This document shows, one piece after another, positions 8,339-16,757 of a stretch of DNA of 64,000 nt (the stretch's first letter is position 1; every line of letters starts with the position of its first letter). Origin of the DNA: Aggregatibacter sp. 2125159857. Lineage in GTDB: Bacteria; Pseudomonadota; Gammaproteobacteria; Enterobacterales; Pasteurellaceae. A model generated the notes under the pieces. That model had not been told where the DNA came from and made no database searches. It was given only the letters and a program-made list of their open reading frames with translations. A program made the position numbers and the translations under genes. The stretch is from NCBI RefSeq assembly GCF_017798005.1, contig NZ_CP072548.1, positions 1,364,001-1,428,000 on the forward strand, in the 5' to 3' direction.

Positions 8339-9271
8339 ATGAATACAGCAAACTCAATCGAAAAAAAACAAAATTACAATTTCAATAAATTACAAAAACG
8401 CCTGCGCCGTAACGTCGGCAACGCCATTGCCGATTTCAATATGATCGAGAAAGGCGATAAAGTGATGGTGTGCCTTTCCGGCGGCAAAGACAGCTATACC
8501 CTATTGGATATTTTGCTCAATCTACAACAAAACGCACCGGTCAATTTCGAGATCGTGGCGGTGAATTTAGACCAAAAACAACCGGGCTTTCCGGAACACG
8601 TTCTGCCGACATATTTACAAAAAATCGGTGTGGATTACAAAATTGTTGAAGAAAATACCTACGGCATCGTGAAAGAAAAAATCCCCGAAGGTAAAACCAC
8701 CTGCTCGCTTTGCTCGCGTTTACGCCGTGGAATTTTATACCGTACGGCGACCGAATTAGGTGCAACTAAAATCGCCTTAGGACATCATCGTGATGATATG
8801 TTGGCAACACTGTTTCTCAATATGTTCTACGGCGGAAAATTAAAATCCATGCCACCTAAATTGATTTCTGATGATGGCAAGCACATTGTGATTCGTCCGC
8901 TGGCGTATTGCAAAGAGAAAGACATTGAAAAATATGCCACCGCGAAAGCGTTCCCGATTATTCCTTGCAATCTCTGTGGCTCTCAACCTAACTTACAACG
9001 TCAAGTCGTCAAAGAAATGCTAAATACGTGGGATCGCCAATATCCGGGCCGTTTAGAAACCATGTTTAGCGCCATGCAAAACATTACCCTTTCACATTTA
9101 TGTGATCCGAAATGCTTTGATTTTAAAGGGATAAAACAGGGGCAGTTATTTGATAGCATCGAAGGGGACACGGCATTTGATGAAGAAAAGATCACCCCGA
9201 TGACATTTGACGATGACGATCAAGCTGATTTCAGTGAACAAGGTATGATTGCCTTTAAAGAAGTCAAATAA
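8339..9271 (+). CDS. ttcA: tRNA-cytidine(32) 2-sulfurtransferase TtcA
   Basis: TtcA adds sulfur to C32 of several tRNAs using ATP and an iron-sulfur cluster. The PP-loop SGGKDS lies near residue 45. The cluster cysteines are in [12 protein letters not shown] and [26 protein letters not shown] is a typical TtcA block. The first ATG (8306) lies inside the -10 box, so the start is placed at 8339, giving about 310 residues, the family length. It is monocistronic, ending at a hairpin terminator. Confidence 0.95.
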   Translation: MNTANSIEKKQNYNFNKLQKRLRRNVGNAIADFNMIEKGDKVMVCLSGGKDSYTLLDILLNLQQNAPVNFEIVAVNLDQKQPGFPEHVLPTYLQKIGVDYKIVEENTYGIVKEKIPEGKTTCSLCSRLRRGILYRTATELGATKIALGHHRDDMLATLFLNMFYGGKLKSMPPKLISDDGKHIVIRPLAYCKEKDIEKYATAKAFPIIPCNLCGSQPNLQRQVVKEMLNTWDRQYPGRLETMFSAMQNITLSHLCDPKCFDFKGIKQGQLFDSIEGDTAFDEEKITPMTFDDDDQADFSEQGMIAFKEVK

Positions 9272-9293
9272 AAACACTATCAAACAAACGCAA

Positions 9294-9329
9294 AAAAATA
9301 GCACTGATATGCTTCTCAGTGCTATTTTT
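9294..9329. terminator. Bidirectional hairpin terminator (ttcA / folC)
   Basis: AAAAATAGCACTGA at 9294-9307 and TCAGTGCTATTTTT at 9316-9329 form a 14-base stem around an 8-base loop, with A and T runs on the two sides. It serves the converging ttcA and folC. Confidence 0.9.
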
Positions 9330-9331
9330 GT

Positions 9332-10690
9332 TTATATCGACCTTGATGGCTGACTGAATGTCAAAAACTCACCTACGGTATGAAAAGAGCCAAAGACCAG
9401 CACGGTATCATTTTTATTCGCCATTTCCACCGCACTTTTCACGCCTTCTGCCACAGAATCGGCACTGCTGCCCTGCACCGTCAAATGCTGTTGTTCGGCA
9501 ACTTGTCGCAAGGTGAGCAATAATGCTTTCCCCTCTTGCCCGCGATATCCCCCTAACGTGACGCAATGCCATTCATCCACCAGTGGAAGTAATGGCGTCA
9601 ACACACCGACCGCATCTTTGTCTTTTAAAATCCCGCAAACGGCAACCAGTTTTCCCTGAGATTGGGCTTTAAGTGCGCTCAGTTTTTCCGCTAAATAACG
9701 TGCTGCGTGCGGATTATGCCCCACATCAATAATCATACGCGGTAGGTCTTCCACTTCGCGATCAACCATTTGCGCCAAATGCGTTAAGCTTTCCGGTTTC
9801 ATGGTTTGAAAACGCCCGGTGAGCTCCACCTCAAGCAACGACTTTTTCACGGTTTCAAGAGAAATCTCAAACGGCAATTTTTGCACCGCCGCCAATGCAG
9901 TTGCGGCATTGGCTAACGGAATGTGGCAAAACGGTAAATCCGCGAGCAAATCCCACCGCACTTTTTCGTCTTCACGCGTGGTTTGCCATGTCCAACCTAG
10001 TTCTTGTTGACTAAAGTCCCAATCAAGATGACGACAAAATAATTGACAACCTAACGTTTCCGCATGCGCCAACATGGTTTGTGGAATGTTAGGCTCGCCG
10101 ATAATCGCCGGTTTATTAGCGCGGAAAATACCTGCTTTTTCAAATCCGATTTGTTCGCGTGTAGAACCGAGAAAATCCGTGTGATCAATATCGATACTGG
10201 TAATGACCGCCATATCATTGTCCACGATATTCGTGGCATCCAAGCGGCCGCCAAGCCCCACTTCTAAAATCACTACATCCAATTTTGCCTGTTTAAACAA
10301 ATGTAACGCAGACAAGGTGCTGAATTCAAAATACGTTAATGATTGCGTTTTGTTTTGTTCGATATAGGCAAAAGACGCCGTGTGCTGTGCATCATCCAAC
10401 TCTTGATTCTGAATACGAACACGTTCGTTATAACGTAACAAATGCGGTGAAGAATAGACGCCAACACGATAACCCGCATTCAATAAAATGGTTTCTAACA
10501 AACGACAAGTGGTACCTTTTCCATTTGTACCGCCCACGGTAATCACGAAAGGTGCCGGCGTGAGCAAATCCAATTCTTGGGCGACAGATTTAATGCGTTC
10601 CAGCCCTAAATCAATCGCTTTAAAATGACTGTTTTCCAAATAAGAAAGCCACTCGTCGAGTGGCGAAGTGGCTTTTAAAATTGTGTTCAT
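9332..10690 (-). CDS. folC: Bifunctional dihydrofolate/folylpolyglutamate synthase FolC
   Basis: FolC adds glutamate to dihydropteroate and to folates. The 452-residue protein shows the P-loop GTNGKGTT (about residue 54), the omega loop YSSPHLLRYNERV, EVGLGGRLDATN, the Mur-ligase-like SIDIDHTDFLG, and the C-terminal glutamate domain with DVGHNPHAARYL. It lies 2 bases downstream of accD on the same strand, the accD-folC order known from E. coli, so the two are co-transcribed. Confidence 0.96.
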   Translation of the reverse strand: MNTILKATSPLDEWLSYLENSHFKAIDLGLERIKSVAQELDLLTPAPFVITVGGTNGKGTTCRLLETILLNAGYRVGVYSSPHLLRYNERVRIQNQELDDAQHTASFAYIEQNKTQSLTYFEFSTLSALHLFKQAKLDVVILEVGLGGRLDATNIVDNDMAVITSIDIDHTDFLGSTREQIGFEKAGIFRANKPAIIGEPNIPQTMLAHAETLGCQLFCRHLDWDFSQQELGWTWQTTREDEKVRWDLLADLPFCHIPLANAATALAAVQKLPFEISLETVKKSLLEVELTGRFQTMKPESLTHLAQMVDREVEDLPRMIIDVGHNPHAARYLAEKLSALKAQSQGKLVAVCGILKDKDAVGVLTPLLPLVDEWHCVTLGGYRGQEGKALLLTLRQVAEQQHLTVQGSSADSVAEGVKSAVEMANKNDTVLVFGSFHTVGEFLTFSQPSRSI

Positions 10691-10692
10691 AT

Positions 10693-11580
10693 TTATTCTT
10701 CTGTGATTAATTCGCTTTCCACAAAAGGAGATGGCTTATTCATCAATTTGCTGACCAAACTCGCCAAGGTATTACGCATATCTGCACGTTTTACGATCAT
10801 GTCGATTGCGCCTTTTTCCAATAAAAATTCACTGCGTTGGAAACCTTCCGGCAATTTTTCACGCACGGTTTGTTCAATAACACGTGGACCGGCAAAACCG
10901 ATTAATGCTTTTGGTTCGGCAATGTTGATATCGCCCAACATTGCGAAACTGGCAGAAACACCACCTAGCGTTGGATCCGTTAATACGGAAATGAATGGCA
11001 CGCCTTTTTCACGCATTTTAGCCAACACGGCGCTGGTTTTTGCCATTTGCATCAGAGAGAACAGGGCTTCCTGCATACGTGCACCACCACTGGCGGAGAA
11101 ACAGACAAACGGGCAATTTTCTTCAATGGCTTTTTCTGCCGCTTTGACAAATTTCGCCCCTACCACAGACCCCATGGAGCCGCCCATAAAGCTAAAGTTA
11201 GAGGCTGCAGCCACAATCGGCATATTGTATAACGTACCGTAAAATGCAATTAAGGCATCTTTTTCGCCGGTATCTTTCTGAGCGGCGCTAATACGATCTT
11301 TATATTTCTTTAAGTCTTTGAATTTCAAGATATCTTTCGGTTCTAACTCTGCCGCTAATTCTTGTACGCTGTCTTGATCCAATAAGCCCAATAAACGCTC
11401 GCGCGCATCAATACGCATATGGTGTCCGCATTTTGGGCAAACTTCCAAATGACGTTTTAATTCTTCACGATATAACACCTGTTCGCATGAGGTACATTTT
11501 GTCCACACGCCTTCAGGCACATTGGCCTTGCGGGAAGAAGACGAAGTGCTTTTACTAAAAATTCTATCAATCCAGCTCAT
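10693..11580 (-). CDS. accD: Acetyl-CoA carboxylase carboxyltransferase subunit beta AccD
   Basis: AccD forms with AccA the carboxyltransferase that makes malonyl-CoA for fatty acid synthesis. The N-terminal zinc ribbon is visible as CTSC and CPKC, and the crotonase-like core carries [22 protein letters not shown] and [12 protein letters not shown]. The start is the ATG at 11580 (MSWIDRIF), as in the family. A longer frame from 11607 adds nine residues without a good ribosome site. folC follows directly. Confidence 0.96.
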   Translation of the reverse strand: MSWIDRIFSKSTSSSSRKANVPEGVWTKCTSCEQVLYREELKRHLEVCPKCGHHMRIDARERLLGLLDQDSVQELAAELEPKDILKFKDLKKYKDRISAAQKDTGEKDALIAFYGTLYNMPIVAAASNFSFMGGSMGSVVGAKFVKAAEKAIEENCPFVCFSASGGARMQEALFSLMQMAKTSAVLAKMREKGVPFISVLTDPTLGGVSASFAMLGDINIAEPKALIGFAGPRVIEQTVREKLPEGFQRSEFLLEKGAIDMIVKRADMRNTLASLVSKLMNKPSPFVESELITEE

Positions 11581-11677
11581 ATTTAACCTTTTTCTCTTGA
11601 TTAACAAAAAATTGTGGGCTATTAGACCATAATTTTAAAAAATTTTATAGCAATTTATACTGATCTGATTAGTCATC

Positions 11678-11740
11678 AAGTGCGGTCATTTTCCCGAGTA
11701 TTTTTATCTGATAAAAACGTTAGAAAAACTGACCGCACTT
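11678..11740. repeat. USS inverted pair, cut at its right edge by an insertion sequence
   Basis: AAGTGCGGTCA at 11678-11688 is complementary to TGACCGCACTT at 11730-11740. The IS3-family element begins at 11741, exactly after the right arm. The last three bases of that arm (CTT) are the target duplication. Confidence 0.75.
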
Positions 11741-11785
11741 TGATCTGCACCCCAAAATCTGGACACCTATTTTGAGGTGCAGATT

Positions 11786-12166
11786 ATGTCCTACTCTTAT
11801 CAATTTCGTTTAGAAATTATCAAACTCGTCACCGAACAGGATTATGGTATCCGTGAGGTGGCTAAACTTCATAAAATTTCCCACGCTCTCGTCATTTATT
11901 GGCTAAAAGCATTTCGGGAAAGAGGGCTTGATGGCGTAAAATCGCCTTATACAAACCTTCAAACCCCGAAAATAGTGAAGCCAAAGATGAAGATGAAAAA
12001 GAAAGACATTGAAATCCCGGAAACAACAGACTTTTCACCTAAAGCGTTTAAAAAGTTACAACGAGAGCTCGCCTTGGCTCGTGCGGAGATTGCCTACCTA
12101 AAGGAGTTGGAGGCGCTCGACCGTCAAAAACAACGGCAGAAAAAAGAAAACTCATTGAATGATTGA
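11786..12166 (+). CDS. IS3-family transposase OrfA
   Basis: The 126-residue protein (start MSYSYQFRLEIIK) has a helix-turn-helix of the IS150/IS3 OrfA type (DYGIREVAKLHKISHALVIYW). A leucine/coiled-coil helix follows near the end (LQRELALARAEIAYLKELEA), through which OrfA meets OrfAB. AAAAAAG at about 12141-12147 precedes the orfB overlap and is the expected slippery site. An in-frame ATG nine bases upstream lies within the end repeat region and is less likely. Confidence 0.85.
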   Translation: MSYSYQFRLEIIKLVTEQDYGIREVAKLHKISHALVIYWLKAFRERGLDGVKSPYTNLQTPKIVKPKMKMKKKDIEIPETTDFSPKAFKKLQRELALARAEIAYLKELEALDRQKQRQKKENSLND

Positions 12167-12921
12167 AGCCAGACCACGCGTTAAATGATTTACTTCATGT
12201 GGCTAAAATGCCTCGCTCAAGCTTTTACTATAAAGAGATTAAGCGAAATTATCACGAGGTAAAAGAGGCTATCTTATCGCTGTATAAAAAGAACAAAAAC
12301 CGAGATGGTTATCACCCCATGACGTTTAAATTACGCCAAATGGGTTTTAATTTGAATCATAAAACGGTGTTAAAGCTGATGAACGAGTTAGGTATTCATT
12401 CCATTTTACGCAAAAAAAGACATGGAAAACGTGGAAAAACATCGCATATTGCCCCGAATTTTCTGAATCGTGATTTTACAGCAACGGCACTCAATCAGAA
12501 ATGGGTAACGGATGTAACGGATGTAACGGATGTAACGGATGTAACAGAATTTCATGTTGGGCAAGAAAAGCTTTATTTTTCACCGTTGATGGACTTGGCT
12601 AGCCGAGAAATTATTGCCTATAACTTTTCAACACGCCCGAAGTTTTCATTGGTAAAAAAGATGTTAGAACAAGGGCTTAGTCGGCTTAAACCGACAGAAT
12701 GCCCGATTATTCATAGCGACCAAGGTGTATTGTATGGCACGGTGGAATGGGTGAAAATGTTGGAAGGTAAAGCGGTTCAAAGTATGAGTCGCCGAGGAAA
12801 TTGCTACGATAATGCGGTGGTTGAAAGCTTTTTGGCGATATTAAAATCCGAGTGTTTTTACTCACGGAGCTATCATTCAATCGCTGAATTACAGGCTGAA
12901 ATTGAAGAATATTTAAGTTAA
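12163..12921 (+). CDS. IS3-family transposase OrfB, C-terminally shortened and with an internal repeat expansion
   Basis: This is the DDE integrase half of the transposase, normally made as an OrfAB frameshift fusion. The first catalytic Asp lies in WVTD, the second in IIHSDQGVLYG, and the Glu in DNAVVESFLAILK. Two oddities are visible. The first Asp sits in VTD repeated four times, where copy 2 has it once. The protein stops at IEEYLS, while copy 3 continues for 25 further residues. Both changes should impair activity. The frame opens at a TTG in the overlap with orfA. Confidence 0.8.
   Translation: MKPDHALNDLLHVAKMPRSSFYYKEIKRNYHEVKEAILSLYKKNKNRDGYHPMTFKLRQMGFNLNHKTVLKLMNELGIHSILRKKRHGKRGKTSHIAPNFLNRDFTATALNQKWVTDVTDVTDVTDVTEFHVGQEKLYFSPLMDLASREIIAYNFSTRPKFSLVKKMLEQGLSRLKPTECPIIHSDQGVLYGTVEWVKMLEGKAVQSMSRRGNCYDNAVVESFLAILKSECFYSRSYHSIAELQAEIEEYLS
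12505..12549 (+). repeat. 9-bp tandem repeat GTAACGGAT inside orfB
   Basis: Four exact copies of GTAACGGAT (12505-12540) are followed by one imperfect copy (GTAACAGAA). Copy 2 of the element has one unit plus the imperfect one, so three units (27 bases) were added in frame. Confidence 0.9.
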
Positions 12922-13035
12922 CTAACCTGTCCAACTTTTTGGGGGACAGATCGCTTTTTCCGCTAATTTTTACTTTATCCAATAGCGCTGTATAATGTCA
13001 CGCTTTTGAATATAAACGATATGAGGGGGAAGCTC

Positions 13036-14991
13036 ATGATTAAAATCGATACCTTACCGCAATTTTTGCGTAATAAAGTCGAGGAAAATGATGCCTTTGG
13101 TCTTGTGGAAGGGCTGTGCCAATTATTACGTAATAGCCCCACAGAAAAAATTTCTCCAACCTTACATTTATTTAAGTTTATCTTAAAAAACAACAAAGAA
13201 TTAGGCTGTTCTGTTTCGAAATTATTATGTGGTTGGTTATGTGGTTTACGCCTTTACCCGTTGTTTATTAGTAGTGGTATTCTTACGCGTGGCGGTTTTG
13301 GGCAAGAAATGAAAACGCGTATTTATGAGCGTTTTAACCCGTCTTTTAAAGATATTAATGATTTACGTGATATTTTTTATTTATTGTTTAGCGATAAAAA
13401 TGATGCACGCTGGATTGATGCCGTCCCCTTAAAAACGTGGCGAGGCATATTTGGCGTTTTAACCCGTTATACAGAACAAAAAGATCGGGAACGTTTAAAA
13501 AATCATATTGAAAGTGAAGGGCTATTTGCCATAGAGATGCTTTCAATTTGGATTGCAGCTGAAGATATGGATCCTGAGCTGATGCGAATGGAACCCTCTC
13601 TGTTAAATGCTGATTCACCTTTTGTTGCTTTACACCATGAGGTGGTTGATTGGGTAGCGGCGCGTCGCCAATCAATAGATTTTGATGATAGCCATTTACA
13701 GGTAATGTTTGATCAATGTAAGGCATTGATTATTGGCTTACAGAAACGTGGGGCAGTAGTGGGGTCTTCCTTAAATACAGCGTATTTATTAGAACGTCTT
13801 TCCCAGACTTTAGAACGATTAGAAACCTTGATGGCGATTTTTGTTTCAAATCGCTATTTGCCACGACGAATATTGTTATTAACCGGCTGTTTTGCCCGCG
13901 CAGCAGCAGAAAAACATAGCATCACCCGATTATGGAAACAAAGCTCAAGATTAATTTCACGTAGCATTACCCAAAATGCGGGCGATCATGGCGAGCATTA
14001 CATTACGCGAGATAAAAAAGAGTACTGGGCAATGTTTTATTCTGCGGCAGGTGGTGGTGTATTAATTGCACTGATGGCGCTATTTAAAACCTATTTAGGC
14101 AGCATTATTGATGATAAAGTCTGGAAAGGTCTTGCCGAAGGTTTAAATTACGGCTTCGGTTTTATGGTGATCTTTATGTTGCATTTCACGGTTGCAACCA
14201 AACAGCCAGCCATGACAGCTGCTCGTTTTGCTGAGGCAGTAGAGAAAAATCCACAAGGCAAAACATTAAATATGAAATTAGCCCAGTTATTAGTGGATGT
14301 ATTTCGTTCCCAAAGCGTGGCCGTTTTAGGCAATGTAGTAGTTGCTATGGGATTAGCGGCATTAATTGCTTTTGTTTATCAACATCAAACAGGTGAGCCA
14401 TTGATGAATTCAGAGAAAATAGCCTATCAATTACACCGTATTGATCCTTTAGATGGTTCTTTATGGTTCGCAGCTATTGCAGGTGTATGGTTATTCTGCT
14501 CCGGAATTATTTCTGGCTATTTTGATAATCGTAGCAATTATTTGAATATGCGCATGCGTTTAGCACAACATCCGTTATTAAAAAAATTGATGTCTGAGAA
14601 GTCTCGCGTTAAATTTGCTAATTATATGCATGAGAATTATGGTTCGCTTATTGGTAACTTCTGTTTTGGTATGTTACTTGGGCTTACCGGTTTAGTGGGA
14701 TATTTAACTCATCTCCCGTTAGATATTCGTCATGTTGCATTTTCATCAGCGAATTTAGGATATAGTGCAGTCAGTGGACAATTTGCCTATCCATTCTTTT
14801 TACAATGCATTGCTTTTGTGTTGCTGATTGGTTTAGTGAATTTAATGGTCAGTTTTTCATTGACACTTTGGGTCGCACTGCGCTCTTTAAATACGGAAAT
14901 TGATAGCTGGTGGGCAATTTGGCATGAAGTTTGTCAAATTGTGAGAAAACGTCCATTAAGCTTATTTCTTCCTGTTCAATTAGATAAATAA
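13036..14991 (+). CDS. Gcr-family membrane protein (annotated as site-specific recombinase)
   Basis: The protein has about 651 residues and matches the family named site-specific recombinase Gcr in Neisseria and relatives (Pfam SpecificRecomb, from memory). The first half is soluble and helical. From about residue 335 there are several membrane segments (for example YSAAGGGVLIALMALF, VVVAMGLAALIAFVYQ, FAAIAGVWLFCSGIISGYF, FLQCIAFVLLIGLVNLMV). No integrase or resolvase catalytic motif is visible, so the recombinase name is doubtful. GGGGGA lies 6 bases before the ATG at 13036, better than for earlier ATGs. It is bracketed by IS copies 1 and 2. Confidence 0.75.
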   Translation: MIKIDTLPQFLRNKVEENDAFGLVEGLCQLLRNSPTEKISPTLHLFKFILKNNKELGCSVSKLLCGWLCGLRLYPLFISSGILTRGGFGQEMKTRIYERFNPSFKDINDLRDIFYLLFSDKNDARWIDAVPLKTWRGIFGVLTRYTEQKDRERLKNHIESEGLFAIEMLSIWIAAEDMDPELMRMEPSLLNADSPFVALHHEVVDWVAARRQSIDFDDSHLQVMFDQCKALIIGLQKRGAVVGSSLNTAYLLERLSQTLERLETLMAIFVSNRYLPRRILLLTGCFARAAAEKHSITRLWKQSSRLISRSITQNAGDHGEHYITRDKKEYWAMFYSAAGGGVLIALMALFKTYLGSIIDDKVWKGLAEGLNYGFGFMVIFMLHFTVATKQPAMTAARFAEAVEKNPQGKTLNMKLAQLLVDVFRSQSVAVLGNVVVAMGLAALIAFVYQHQTGEPLMNSEKIAYQLHRIDPLDGSLWFAAIAGVWLFCSGIISGYFDNRSNYLNMRMRLAQHPLLKKLMSEKSRVKFANYMHENYGSLIGNFCFGMLLGLTGLVGYLTHLPLDIRHVAFSSANLGYSAVSGQFAYPFFLQCIAFVLLIGLVNLMVSFSLTLWVALRSLNTEIDSWWAIWHEVCQIVRKRPLSLFLPVQLDK

Positions 14992-15362
14992 TCGGCTTAA
15001 GTGATCTGCACCCCAAAATCTAGACACCTATTTTGAGGTGCAGATTATGTCTTACTCTTATCAATTTCGTTTAGAAATTATCAAACTCGTCACCGAGCAG
15101 GATTATGGTATCCGTGAGGTGGCTAAACTTCATAAAATTTCCCACGCTCTCGTCATTTATTGGCTAAAAGCATTTCGGGAAAGAGGGATTGATGGCGTAA
15201 AATCGCCTCACACAACCCTTCAAACACCGAAAATAGTGAAGTCAAAAATAACAATCCGCACGTAAAACGTGCGGTTTTTAGGCTCCCCTATAAGGGCCTA
15301 TACTTCACAAGCCCCTCAAGGGGGTTGTGAAAACTGACAACCGTGTCTAATTACTTCCTTGA

Positions 15363-15521
15363 CTACCCCTTAAAGGGGTCAATATGTTCTTCCGTTGATA
15401 AATTATCTTGAACCATATCTTCTTTTTCTTGATTCCTTATATAGATCTTCATAACTTTTGTATTTAAGCCCACGATGCTGACAAAAAATCCTTTCACTCG
15501 GAAATGTCTATTTTCATATCT
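15363..15521 (-). pseudogene. tnpA: C-terminal remnant of IS200-type transposase TnpA
   Basis: The leftward frame gives GFFVSIVGLNTKV, then IYIRNQEKED and ending DPFKG before TAG. This matches the end of IS200 TnpA, whose family sequence is G-Y-Y-V-S-T-V-G-L-N, then YIREQE and DPFKG. The HUH and catalytic Tyr region would be upstream and is missing. The frame meets a stop just before the REP pair begins. Confidence 0.8.
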
Positions 15522-15536
15522 CTATTTTAGTGAATT

Positions 15537-15631
15537 ATAGCGTGCAACTTGTTGCACGAAATCGTGAATGCCCGAAAGGGTTAAATAACGTTCCGTGCGT
15601 GATTCGGTCGTGCATCAAGATGCACGCTACG
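15537..15631. repeat. REP-like inverted pair inside element A
   Basis: The forward unit at 15537-15560 has ATAG instead of GTAG. The reverse unit at 15608-15631 has the ATCAAGAT centre. The spacer (CCCGAAAGGGTTAAATAACG and on) recurs in inverted orientation in the second element near 20.6 kb, so pairs travel as a composite unit. Confidence 0.8.
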
Positions 15632-16709
15632 AGGGGTAAATAATCCTCCTATATGTTGAATTTTAGTTGTCAGCCTTGTTCATTATATAGCGAGGATTTT
15701 TTTCTGTTCATCGCTTAAGCTATTTGTCTCCATACGCATAGCGTATGGTTTTTATAGCCAGACTTTGCCTGGCTATAATGAAAAAGAAAGACATTGAAAT
15801 CCCGGAAACAACAGACTTTTCCCCTAAAGCGTTTAAAAAGTTACAACGAGAACTCGCCTTGGCGCGTGCGGAGATCGCTTACCTAAAGGAGTTGGAGGCG
15901 CTCGACCGTCAAAAACAACGACAGAAAAAAGAAAAATCATTGAAAGATTGAATCCAAACTACGCATTAAATGATTTACTTCGTGTGGCTAAAATGCCTCG
16001 TTCAAGCTTTTACTATAAAGAGATTAAGCGAAATTATCACGAGGTAAAAGAGGCTATCTTATCGCTGTATAAAAAGAACAGAAAGCGAGATGGTTATCGC
16101 CCCATGACGTTTAAATTACGCTAAATGGGTTTCCATTTGAATCATAAGACGGTGTTAAGACTAATGAATGGGTTAGGTATTCATTCCATTTTACGTAAGA
16201 AAAGACATGGAAAACGTGGAAAAACATCGCATATTGCCCCGAATTTGCTGAATCGTGATTTTACAGCAACGGCACTCAATCAAAAATGGGTAACGGATGT
16301 AACGGAATTTCATGTTGGGCAAGAAAAGCTTTATTTTTCACCGTTGATGGACTTGGCTAACCGAGAAATTATTGCCTATAACTTTGCGACACGCCCGAAG
16401 TTTTCATTGGTAAAAAAGATGTTAGCACAAGGGCTTAGTCGGCTTAAACCGACAGAATGCCCGATTATTCATAGTGACCAAGGTGTATTGTATGGCACGG
16501 CGGAATGGGGGAAAATGTTGGAAGGTAAAGCGGTTCAAAGTATGAGCCGCCGAGGAAATTGCTACGATAATGCGGTGATTGAAAGTTTTTTTGCGATACT
16601 AAAATCAGCGTGTTTTTACTCACAGACTTATCATTCAGTCGCTGAATTACAGGCTGTAATTGAAGAATATTTAAGTTAACTAACCTGTCCAACTTTAGGG
16701 GGGCAGATC

Positions 16710-16753
16710 AAAGCGCGGTTAAAAATTTAGAGGATTTTCAACCGCACTTTAGT
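16710..16753 (-). terminator. Degenerate USS-pair terminator behind betT, abutted by IS copy 2
   Basis: AAAGCGCGGTT (16710-16720) pairs imperfectly with AACCGCACTTT (16740-16750). One arm has the USS core changed from T to C. The IS target duplication AAG (16711-16713) is the edge of this arm. Confidence 0.6.
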
Positions 16754-16757
16754 CTTA

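Larger units (their letters stand above)
11741..12953 (+). mobile_element. IS3-family (IS150-like) insertion sequence, copy 1
   Basis: The left end TGATCTGCACCCCAAAAT is an imperfect inverted repeat of the right end, which reads ATTTTGGGG-type bases then CAGATCG. IS3 elements end TG...CA, so the final base here has changed from A to G (copies 2 and 3 end CAGATCA). The element is flanked by CTT at 11738-11740 and 12954-12956, a 3-base target duplication. It carries orfA and orfB overlapping by 4 bases, with an A6G run just before the overlap for a -1 frameshift. OrfB lacks its C-terminus, so this copy is probably inactive. Confidence 0.88.
15250..15777 (-). mobile_element. Decayed IS200-like element with an embedded REP pair (element A)
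   Basis: The inserted segment has palindromic ends: a CGCACGT...ACGTGCG hairpin, CCCCTATAAGGG and CCCCTCAAGGGGG on the left, and CCATACGC...GCGTATGG and TAGCCAG...CTGGCTA on the right. Its minus strand keeps the last 52 codons of an IS200-type TnpA. The rest of the gene is gone and a REP pair lies in its place. Nearly identical ends occur at 20475-20816 in opposite orientation. Junctions are good to a few bases, from comparison with copy 1. IS200/IS605 elements make no target duplication, which fits. Confidence 0.75.
15047..16679 (+). pseudogene. Broken IS3-family transposase genes of copy 2
   Basis: orfA begins at 15047 and leaves its family sequence after about 67 residues at the insertion; the remainder resumes at 15779 and ends at 15951. 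orfB runs from 15948. At about 16123 a CAA codon of copy 1 has become TAA (LRQMGF to LR-stop), and the rest of orfB continues to 16679 with intact IIHSDQG and DNAVIESFFAILK. This copy cannot make a working transposase. Confidence 0.88.
15002..16710 (+). mobile_element. IS3-family insertion sequence, copy 2 (itself split by an IS200-like element)
   Basis: Left end TGATCTGCACCCC (15002) and right end CAGATCA (16704-16710) are flanked by AAG at 14999-15001 and 16711-16713. It is the same element as copy 1. A foreign 0.53-kb segment (15250-15777) interrupts orfA, and orfB has a nonsense codon. It shares with copy 1 the loss of the last 25 codons before the terminal serine. Confidence 0.88.

Noticed and set aside
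11741..16710. Composite transposon made of IS copies 1 and 2 around the Gcr-family gene
   Set aside because: Each copy has its own 3-base target duplication (CTT and AAG) and the outer flanks do not match, so the two inserted separately.
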